Origin: Mycobacterium sp. IDR2000157661
GTDB taxonomy: Bacteria > Actinomycetota > Actinomycetes > Mycobacteriales > Mycobacteriaceae
Direction of reading: 5' to 3'
DNA: 64,000 nt
Assembly: GCF_022317005.1 (NCBI RefSeq)
Contig: NZ_CP081006.1
Span: 2,170,001 to 2,234,000, forward strand
In this document: positions 58,000 to 64,000 of the stretch, in pieces
Layout: each line of letters starts with the position of its first letter
Numbering within the stretch: the stretch's first letter is position 1
Program-made: the position numbers and the translations under genes
The notes under the pieces: model-generated
Database searches by the model: none
The model's input: the letters and a program-made list of their open reading frames with translations, nothing else
What the model was told of the DNA's origin: nothing

Positions 58000-59652
58000 G
58001 TGGCCTTGAACATCGCTGATCTTGCAGAGCACGCCATCGACGCCGTGCCGGACCGTGTCGCCCTGATCTGCGGCGACGACCAGCTCACCTACGCCCAGTT
58101 GGAGGAGAAGGCCAACCGCCTTGCCCACTACCTCATCGACCGGGGCGTCAAGAAGGACGACAAGGTGGGGTTGTACTGCCGCAACCGCATCGAGATCGTG
58201 ATCGCGATGCTGGGCATCGTCAAGGCCGGCGCCATCCTGGTCAACGTCAACTTCCGCTACGTCGAAGGCGAACTCAAGTACCTGTTCGACAACTCGGACA
58301 TGGTGGCGCTGGTGCACGAGCGCCGCTACGCCGACCGCGTCGCGAACGTGCTGCCCGAGACGCCCAACGTCAAGACCATCCTCTCGGTCGAGGACGGGAG
58401 CGATGACGACTACCAGCGCTACGGCGGCGTCGAGTTCTACGCCGCGATCGAACAGGGTTCGCCCGAGCGCGATTTCGGCCCCCGCAGTGCGGACGACATC
58501 TATCTGCTCTACACCGGCGGCACCACCGGGTTTCCGAAGGGCGTGATGTGGCGCCACGAGGACATCTACCGAGTTCTCTTCGGCGGCACCGACTTCGCGA
58601 CCGGTGAGCCGATCAAGGACGAGTACGACCTGGCCAAGGCCGCCGCGGAGAACGGCCCGATGGTCCGCTACCCGATCCCGCCGATGATCCACGGCGCCAC
58701 CCAGTCGGCGACCTGGATGTCGCTGTTCTCGGGCCAGACCACCGTGCTGGCACCTGAGTTCGACGCCGACGAGGTCTGGGAGACCATCGAGAAGCACAAG
58801 GTCAACCTGCTGTTCTTCACCGGCGACGCGATGGCTCGCCCGCTGCTCGACGCGCTGACCAAGCTGCACGATTCCGGCAAGGAGCCCGACCTGTCGAGCC
58901 TGTTCCTGCTCGCCAGCACGGCCGCGCTGTTCTCCACCAGCATCAAGGAGAAGTTCCTCGAGCTGCTGCCCAACCGGGTGATCACCGACTCGATCGGATC
59001 GTCGGAGACCGGCTTCGGCGGCACGAGCATCGTCGCGAAGGGCCAGTCGCACACCGGCGGTCCGCGCGTGACGATCGACAAGACCACTGTCGTGCTCGAC
59101 GAGGACGGCAACGAGGTCGAGCCGGGCTCCGGCGTGCGCGGCGTCATCGCCAAGAAGGGCCACATCCCGGTCGGCTACTACAAGGACGAGAAGAAGACCG
59201 CCGAAACCTTCCGCACCTACAACGGGGTGCGTTACGCGATCCCCGGTGACTACGCCGAAGTCGAGGCCGACGGCACCGTCACGATGCTCGGCCGCGGGTC
59301 GCAGTCGATCAACAGCGGCGGCGAGAAGATCTATCCCGAAGAGGTCGAAGCCGCCCTCAAGGGCCACCCGGACGTGTTCGACGCGTTGGTGGTCGGCGTG
59401 CCCGACGAGCGCTACGGGCAGTGCGTCGCGGCCGTCGTGCACCGCCGACCGGGAACCAATCCCACGCTGGGCGAACTGGATACGTTCGTGCGCCAGGAGA
59501 TCGCCGGTTACAAGGTGCCGCGCAAGGTGTGGTGGGTCGACGAGATCCATCGCACACCGGCGGGCAAGCCCGACTACCGGTGGGCCAAGGACACCACCGA
59601 GGAGCGGCCCGCCGACGACGCGCACGCCAACCATGCCGGGACCGCTTCGTGA
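58000..59652 (+). CDS. fadD19: steroid side-chain CoA ligase FadD19
   Basis: Acyl-CoA synthetase of 550 residues. FadD19 activates the C26/C27 carboxylate of cholestenoate and is needed for C24-branched sterols. Motifs: LLYTGGTTGFPKGVMWRHED, DSIGSSETGFGG, YAIPGDYAEVEADG and the C-terminal RTPAGKPDYRWAK. The GTG at 58000 is fixed by the leaderless promoter; a much longer open frame upstream (from 57004) is antisense to echA19. Confidence 0.93.
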   Translation: MALNIADLAEHAIDAVPDRVALICGDDQLTYAQLEEKANRLAHYLIDRGVKKDDKVGLYCRNRIEIVIAMLGIVKAGAILVNVNFRYVEGELKYLFDNSDMVALVHERRYADRVANVLPETPNVKTILSVEDGSDDDYQRYGGVEFYAAIEQGSPERDFGPRSADDIYLLYTGGTTGFPKGVMWRHEDIYRVLFGGTDFATGEPIKDEYDLAKAAAENGPMVRYPIPPMIHGATQSATWMSLFSGQTTVLAPEFDADEVWETIEKHKVNLLFFTGDAMARPLLDALTKLHDSGKEPDLSSLFLLASTAALFSTSIKEKFLELLPNRVITDSIGSSETGFGGTSIVAKGQSHTGGPRVTIDKTTVVLDEDGNEVEPGSGVRGVIAKKGHIPVGYYKDEKKTAETFRTYNGVRYAIPGDYAEVEADGTVTMLGRGSQSINSGGEKIYPEEVEAALKGHPDVFDALVVGVPDERYGQCVAAVVHRRPGTNPTLGELDTFVRQEIAGYKVPRKVWWVDEIHRTPAGKPDYRWAKDTTEERPADDAHANHAGTAS

Positions 59653-59659
59653 TGGGCGT

Positions 59660-59692
59660 GGGGGTACTCCCCTCGCAAGCGGTGGGCCCACC
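59660..59692. repeat. two short inverted repeats in the fadD19-dioxygenase spacer
   Basis: The 81-bp spacer holds an imperfect hairpin GGGGGTACTCCCC (59660-59672) and a perfect 12-bp palindrome GGTGGGCCCACC (59681-59692). They could be a terminator or a small dispersed mycobacterial element. The downstream gene has its own GGGAG ribosome site. Confidence 0.35.
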
Positions 59693-59733
59693 CGCGCGTA
59701 GCGCAACGGGACGAAGCGACGGGAGAAATAGCG

Positions 59734-60864
59734 ATGCGGACTGAGCTGTGTGAGCGCTTCGGCATCGAGTACCCGATCTTCGTCTTCACCCCTTCGGAGA
59801 AGGTCGCCGCCGCGGTCAGCAAGGCCGGCGGGCTCGGTGTGCTGGGTTGCGTGCGGTTCAACGACGCCGACGACCTCGAGAACGTGCTGTGCTGGATGGA
59901 CGAGAACACTGACGGCTTGCCCTACGGCGTGGACGTCGTGATGCCCGCCAAGGTGCCGCAGGAGGGCACGTCCGTCGACATCGACAAGCTGATTCCCGAG
60001 AGCCACCGTGACTTCGTCGGCAAGACCCTCGCCGACCTCGGGGTCCCGCCGCTGCCGGACGAGGGAGATCGCAACGAAGGGGTGCTCGGCTGGTTGCACT
60101 CGGTGGCGCGTTCACACGTCGAGGTTGCGCTCAAGCATCCGATCAAGTTGATCGCCAACGCACTCGGGTCGCCACCGAAGGACGTCATCGACCAGGCGCA
60201 CGCCGCTGGTGTGCCGGTTGCCGCGCTGGCCGGCAGCGCCAAGCACGCGCAGCGGCACGTCGACAACGGCGTGGACATCGTGGTGGCGCAGGGGCACGAG
60301 GCCGGCGGGCACACCGGCGAGATCGGCTCGATGGTGCTGTGGCCGGAGATCATCGATGAACTGCGCGCCCTCGGCCATCGAACTCCGGTGCTCGCCGCAG
60401 GGGGCATCGGCACCGGCAGGCAGGTCGCCGCCGCGCTGGCGCTCGGCGCACAGGGCGTCTGGATGGGTTCGGCGTTCCTCACCTCGGCGGAGTACGACCT
60501 CGGGCACCGCAAGTCCGGGGGTGTCTCGACGATCCAGGAGGCCATGCTGCGGGCCACCTCCGCCGACACCGTGCGTCGCCGGATCTACACCGGCAAGCCC
60601 GCGCGGCTGTTGAAGTCGAAGTGGACCGAGGCTTGGGACGCCCCGGATGCCCCTGAGCCGCTGCCGATGCCGCTGCAGAACATCCTCGTCAGCGAGGCGC
60701 ATCAGCGGATGAACGAGTCCGACAACCCCGACACCGTCGCCATGCCGGTGGGCCAGATCGTCGGCCGCATGAACGAGATCCGCCCCGTTGCCGACATCAT
60801 TGCCGAGTTGGTGCAGGGGTTCGAGGAGGCTTCGCGACGCCTCGATGACATTCGCGAGGGTTAG
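59734..60864 (+). CDS. nitronate monooxygenase / 2-nitropropane dioxygenase-like flavoprotein
   Basis: FMN TIM-barrel protein of 376 residues. The phosphate-binding and catalytic block VAQGHEAGGHTGEIGSMVL carries the family His; AAGGIGTGRQVAAALALGAQGVWMG follows (landmarks). The C terminus extends past the barrel (NDPDTVAMPVGQIVG-type segment with MPVGQIVGRMNEIRP). Located after fadD19 on the same strand; a role in sterol or nitronate detoxification is unproven. Confidence 0.86.
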   Translation: MRTELCERFGIEYPIFVFTPSEKVAAAVSKAGGLGVLGCVRFNDADDLENVLCWMDENTDGLPYGVDVVMPAKVPQEGTSVDIDKLIPESHRDFVGKTLADLGVPPLPDEGDRNEGVLGWLHSVARSHVEVALKHPIKLIANALGSPPKDVIDQAHAAGVPVAALAGSAKHAQRHVDNGVDIVVAQGHEAGGHTGEIGSMVLWPEIIDELRALGHRTPVLAAGGIGTGRQVAAALALGAQGVWMGSAFLTSAEYDLGHRKSGGVSTIQEAMLRATSADTVRRRIYTGKPARLLKSKWTEAWDAPDAPEPLPMPLQNILVSEAHQRMNESDNPDTVAMPVGQIVGRMNEIRPVADIIAELVQGFEEASRRLDDIREG

Positions 60865-60915
60865 CTGCTCAGGTTCGGACTCTGCGTCTGATCCTTTCAT
60901 TGCGAAAGGGCTCTC

Positions 60916-61394
60916 ATGTCGACGTTTGCCATGGTGCACGGCGCGTGGCACGGGGCGTGGTGCTGGGACCGGCTGACGCCCGAATTAGAAGCCCTGGCCC
61001 ATCGTGTGGTTGTGATGGATCTCCCGATCGATGACAGTTCGGCCTCGTTCGACGACTACGCCGACGTAGTCGTTCCGCTGGTGGCGCAGCGCATTCCGGT
61101 CCGGCGACTGGTCTACCTGTGCGCCATGCCGCCGATTCCACCCGGCTGCGCCCGCAGTCGTCGAACCCGTATCGAGTGCCGTGTTCACTGACCGCTCTAC
61201 CTGACGTGGATTCGGCGTACGTGGTGTGCGCCGAGGACCGGATGGTCAACCCTGACTGGTCGCGCCGCATCGCGCGCGAATGGCAGCAGGCAGACGTCAT
61301 CGAACTGCCCGGAAGTCACTCGACCTTTCTGTCCCGGCCGAAAGATCTTGCAACCGTCTTGAACCGGCTCGCCGGCGCCGAGTCCGCGAACTGA
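60916..61394 (+). pseudogene. alpha/beta hydrolase remnant with two internal deletions
   Basis: Degraded serine-hydrolase gene. The first frame (60916-61191) keeps FAMVHGAWHGAWCWDRLTPEL and DDYADVV, then runs directly into VPLVAQRIPVRRLVYLCA, so the segment with the nucleophile elbow (GHSxGG type) is missing. After PPIPPG the homology continues in another frame (from about 61130 to 61394): RLRPQSSNPYRVPCSL, VCAEDRMVNPDWSRRIA and LPGSHSTFLSRP with the family's C-terminal His. Thus one in-frame and one frameshifting deletion. It cannot make an active hydrolase. GAAAGGG lies before the ATG. Confidence 0.8.
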
Positions 61395-61421
61395 CCTGGC
61401 TTACAACAACTCCAGATCCGA

Positions 61422-62129
61422 CTAGAAGCCGATTGTCGTCTCGTCGTCGATCGCCAGCGTCGCCGGGCCGATCACGTCGGCCTGGTCCTCGAGGCCGTCG
61501 ACATTGAGCTGCAGCACGAAGACGCCGTCCGGTCCGGGGATCACGACCGTCTTCTGCGCGACGAGCTTCGCCTGCCCCTCGGACTGCCAGGTTCCGCCCA
61601 ACTCGTAGGCGGGGTAGTTACCGAGCGTGCTGGTCGAGCCGTCGTTCATCGCGCTCCAGCCGGGCAGGTTCTGAAGCTCGCCGGGCGCCGCGTCGATGAT
61701 CGCCTGCGGGTCGACGTTACCGGTGAGCTTCGAGACGATCGCGACGATGCTCGGCGTGTATTCCGTTGCCTCGGGACCGGTGTAGACGATGGCACCATAA
61801 GCCCATTCGGGGGTGTCGGGACCGGCGTCCTGCCAGCCCTCGGGGATCGGCAGGTCGATGTTCGGCGAGCCCGGATCACCGCGCTTGACCGGTGTCTCCG
61901 AGATCCCGTTCTCTGCAATGTACGTCGCGATGGTCGGGTTCGGACCCGCGGGATCCTCGTCGCGTGGAGCGATTTTCGCACTCGGGGAGGTGGCCTGGGC
62001 GCTGGTCGTCGTGGTGCTCGGCTCGGCGACGGGCGTGCCTTCGAGGTCCGAATCCGAGCCGCACGCCGTCAGGACCAGGGCCAGGGTTGCGGCGACCGCC
62101 GCCGCCCCCGGAATAACAGTGGATCGCAT
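61422..62129 (-). CDS. LpqN/LpqT-family lipoprotein
   Basis: Lipoprotein of 235 residues. Signal peptide MRSTVIPGAAAVAATLALVL ends in lipobox LTAC, followed by a Ser/Thr/Pro-rich linker (to about 75) and a globular Lpp-LpqN domain with DLPIPEGWQDAGPDTPEWAYG, FFP-like strands, YPAYELGGTW and VFVLQLNVDG. These surface proteins are mycobacteria-specific; some bind trehalose-mycolate transport components. An ACAGGA ribosome site lies 8 bp upstream in a repeated leader element. Confidence 0.82.
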   Translation of the reverse strand: MRSTVIPGAAAVAATLALVLTACGSDSDLEGTPVAEPSTTTTSAQATSPSAKIAPRDEDPAGPNPTIATYIAENGISETPVKRGDPGSPNIDLPIPEGWQDAGPDTPEWAYGAIVYTGPEATEYTPSIVAIVSKLTGNVDPQAIIDAAPGELQNLPGWSAMNDGSTSTLGNYPAYELGGTWQSEGQAKLVAQKTVVIPGPDGVFVLQLNVDGLEDQADVIGPATLAIDDETTIGF

Positions 62130-62137
62130 CGACTGGC

Positions 62138-62149
62138 TCCTGTCTGCTC
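62138..62149 (-). repeat. short dispersed leader element, copy C
   Basis: Plus-strand TCCTGTCTGCTC, that is GAGCAGACAGGA on the coding strand, 8 bp before the LpqN-like start. It is identical to the core of the element before ltp4 (52946-52957). Confidence 0.45.
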
Positions 62150-62271
62150 AAGAACACGATCGGCAAGATTGACGATCTTGAACGTTCAGCGCAGCGTAAC
62201 CCACAAATGCAGCACCGATCGGTGGGTCGACCGAACCGATCGGCGGCTGGAGCAACTCGGCCATCCGGCTG

Positions 62272-63804
62272 TCAGAGGTGATGCACCGGGTCCGGGCAGT
62301 CGATGCCTTCGGCCTGCAGGTGCCGCTTGATCACCTTGAACGTCTCGGTGCGCGGCAGCGCGGTGCTGATCCGGACGTAGGCGGGCCACTGCTTGGGACC
62401 CAGATCGTCCTGCGCGGCAAGGAATCCGCGGAACGCATCCGGATCGAACGCCGCGCCGTCGCGCAGCGTCATGGCGGCCATCACCTGATCGCCCACGTCG
62501 GGCGCCGGGATGCCGTACACCGCCACTTCCACGACGTCGGGATGCCGCAGCAGCACCCGCTCGATCGGCGCCGAGCCGAGGTTCTCGCCGTCCACCCGCA
62601 TCCAGTCGCCCAGCCGGCCGGCGAAGTAGGCATAGCCGTTTTCGTCGCGGTACGCGAGATCGCCGCTGTGGTAGACGCCGCCGCGCATCCGCTCGGCATC
62701 CGCGCCGGGGTCGTTGTAGTAGCCCTCGAACCGACCGGTGTCCGAGGCGTTCACCAGCTCGCCCGTCACCCCCGGCGGGCACGGCTCACCCGTGTCGACG
62801 TCGATGATGTCGGTGCCCGGCGGCAGCGGTCCGAGCGAGCCGGGTGGCGTGTCCGGGGTACGGGCGATCGCGATCCCGCCCTCGGTCGAGCCGAACCCGT
62901 CCATCACCACGGTGCCGAACCGCTCGGCGAACCGCTCGATGTCGGCGGGGGCCCCCTCGTTGCCGTACACCGCCCGCAGCGGATTATCGGTGTCGTCGGG
63001 CAGCTCGGGGGTGGCCAGCACATACGACAGCGGCTTGCCGACGTAGTTGGCATAAGTCGCCCCGAACCGCCGCACATCGGGCAGGAACTGCGATGCGGAG
63101 AACTTGCGTCGCAACGCCAGCGAGCTCTGCGACGCCAGGGCCACCGACCAGCCCACCAGCACCGCGTTCGAGTGGAACAACGGCATCGAGACGTAGCAGA
63201 CGTCGTCGCGGGTCAGCGAGAACCGCTGGGTCATCGTGACGCCTGCGATCGCCACCTTGCCCTGGCTGCACTTGACCGCCTTGGGATCACCACTGGTGCC
63301 CGAGGTGTAGATCAGCATGAACAGGTCGGCGGGATCGGCCTGCCGCACGGTCACGGTCTCGTCGGCGAACGCCGCCACCTCCGCCGACCACTCCGGCGAG
63401 TCGACGTTGACGTGGTCGACGTCACCGACCACTTCGAGCGACGCCGAGTCGGCAAGCACCAGTTGGCAATCGGCGTGGGCCACGTCGCGTTGCAGGGCCG
63501 CCCCGCGCCGCACCGGGTTCAGCCCCACCGGCACGATGCCGGTCAGCCCCGCCGCGACCAGAACAGCGGAGAAGAACGGTGTGTTCTGCAGCAGCACGCC
63601 GACATGGGCAGGTCGGCCGGGATCGAGTCGGGAACGCAATGCGGCCGCGACCGCGGCGCCGTGCCGAAGATGCTCACGCCATGAGACGAACTCGACCGTG
63701 GGCTCTTCGCTTCGCCCGAGACGCTCATCGGCGAAGTACACGCCGCGATCGTCGACGTCGATCAGCGGCGTCAACAGGTCGGCGACGGTGGGTAGCGCGG
63801 TCAC
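62272..63804 (-). CDS. fadD17: acyl-CoA ligase FadD17
   Basis: Acyl-CoA synthetase of 510 residues matching M. tuberculosis FadD17 (Rv3506), implicated in activating sterol side-chain acids. Motifs: LIYTSGTSGDPKAVKCS, VYGNEGAPADIERF, DGFGSTEGGIAIAR, YHSGDLAYRDENGYAYF and RTETFKVIKRHL. I use the GTG at 63804, 1 bp after the fadE27 stop; an in-frame start 20 codons earlier lies inside fadE27. Operon fadE26-fadE27-fadD17 is expected, with only the last part in the window. Confidence 0.9.
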   Translation of the reverse strand: MTALPTVADLLTPLIDVDDRGVYFADERLGRSEEPTVEFVSWREHLRHGAAVAAALRSRLDPGRPAHVGVLLQNTPFFSAVLVAAGLTGIVPVGLNPVRRGAALQRDVAHADCQLVLADSASLEVVGDVDHVNVDSPEWSAEVAAFADETVTVRQADPADLFMLIYTSGTSGDPKAVKCSQGKVAIAGVTMTQRFSLTRDDVCYVSMPLFHSNAVLVGWSVALASQSSLALRRKFSASQFLPDVRRFGATYANYVGKPLSYVLATPELPDDTDNPLRAVYGNEGAPADIERFAERFGTVVMDGFGSTEGGIAIARTPDTPPGSLGPLPPGTDIIDVDTGEPCPPGVTGELVNASDTGRFEGYYNDPGADAERMRGGVYHSGDLAYRDENGYAYFAGRLGDWMRVDGENLGSAPIERVLLRHPDVVEVAVYGIPAPDVGDQVMAAMTLRDGAAFDPDAFRGFLAAQDDLGPKQWPAYVRISTALPRTETFKVIKRHLQAEGIDCPDPVHHL

Positions 63805-63805
63805 C

Positions 63806-64000
63806 TCAGGCGGGTGTGTCGGCCAATTCCCGGCCGATGTGGAGCAGCTGTCCGGTGGCGCCACCGACCGCGAACTCGGTCTGCTTGGCCGCCAGGAAAT
63901 ACCGGTGCACCGGATGGTCGGTGTCGATGCCGACGCCGCCGTGCACGTGAACGGTCGTGTGGGCGACGCGATGTCCGGCGTCGGCGGCCCAGAACGCCGC
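63806..64000 (-). CDS. fadE27: acyl-CoA dehydrogenase FadE27 (ChsE5), C-terminal part
   Basis: The last 64 codons of an acyl-CoA dehydrogenase, cut by the right window edge. Visible are HTTVHVHGGVGIDTDHPVHRY and LAAKQTEFAVGGATGQLLHI, the usual C-terminal helices with the flavin-side HGG motif. Position directly upstream of fadD17 identifies it with FadE27, which with FadE26 forms the ChsE4-ChsE5 enzyme acting on the longer sterol side chains. Confidence 0.82.
   Translation of the reverse strand, partial: AAFWAADAGHRVAHTTVHVHGGVGIDTDHPVHRYFLAAKQTEFAVGGATGQLLHIGRELADTPA

Noticed and set aside
57991..60099. Open frame of 702 codons on the minus strand opposite fadD19 and the flavoprotein
   Set aside because: It mirrors fadD19 codon for codon, has a His/Asp/Val-rich composition without domains, and spans a gene boundary. 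Typical antisense shadow in high-GC DNA.
62150..62163. AAGAACACGATCGG near the LpqN-like lipoprotein as a KstR site
   Set aside because: Only the left half matches; the GTTCTA half is absent.

Overview
The window is high-GC actinobacterial DNA and almost certainly comes from a fast-growing mycobacterium (Mycolicibacterium type). Most of it is collinear, by protein resemblance and gene order, with the cholesterol-catabolism region of Mycobacterium tuberculosis (roughly Rv3565 back to Rv3505). It carries operators of both steroid repressors, KstR (TAGAAC-N2-GTTCTA type) and KstR2 (AGCAAG-N2-CTTGCT type). No tRNA, rRNA, CRISPR array or insertion sequence was seen. Names below come from reading the proteins by eye; no database search was run.

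Region by region. 1-3705: a ketone-body operon (MHS transporter, 3-hydroxybutyrate dehydrogenase-like SDR, acetoacetyl-CoA synthetase). 3686-4966: a DUF222/HNH endonuclease (13E12 type). 5013-14676: the KstR2-controlled ring C/D block (aminotransferase aspB, fadE33-fadE32-fadE31-fadD3, divergent fadE30-ipdF-kstR2-fadA6). 14681-16068: a two-gene SatD/DUF3307-like insertion. 16112-21351: ipdC-ipdB-ipdA-echA20 and two divergent SDRs. 21358-23453: two Ddn-like proteins around a mycothiol-nitroreductase-like protein, plus an NTF2-like gene. 23464-30756: fadA5 divergent from cyp125-chsE1-chsE2-chsH2-chsH1-ltp2 (side-chain removal). 30766-36167: chsH3-kstD divergent from hsaE-hsaG-hsaF (ring opening and the meta-cleavage tail). 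36177-42150: a block unrelated to steroids (GH26-like lipoprotein, RqlH-type helicase, glycosyltransferase, small secreted protein, IclR regulator). 42234-49413: DUF1214 protein, SDR, sulfotransferase, PknH_C-like lipoprotein, kshA with a small Cys-rich partner, gamma-carbonic-anhydrase-like and MOSC genes. 49410-59652: a five-gene ltp3/ltp4 operon, an F420 LLM oxidoreductase, an acetoacetate-decarboxylase-like gene, cyp142, echA19 and fadD19. 59734-64000: a flavin dioxygenase, a broken alpha/beta hydrolase, an LpqN-like lipoprotein, fadD17 and the end of fadE27.

The genes form one route. Cyp125/Cyp142 oxidise the sterol side chain. FadD19/FadD17 form CoA thioesters. ChsE, EchA19, ChsH3, FadA5 and the ChsH1/H2-Ltp2 aldolase shorten the chain. 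KstD and KshA open ring B. HsaE-G-F finish the ring A/B fragment. FadD3, FadE30, IpdF, IpdC, EchA20, IpdAB, FadE31-33 and FadA6 degrade the C/D-ring propanoate HIP.

The items most worth follow-up are these. (1) The SatD/DUF3307 pair: SatD shows nucleotide-cyclase-like sequence signatures and overlaps a membrane-protein gene, an arrangement that resembles cyclase/membrane-effector signalling cassettes. (2) A recurrent promoter design in which the KstR operator fills the -35/-10 spacer and its last TA starts a TANNNT -10 box six or seven bases before a leaderless start codon. (3) Several steroid-neighbourhood enzymes lack textbook active-site residues.
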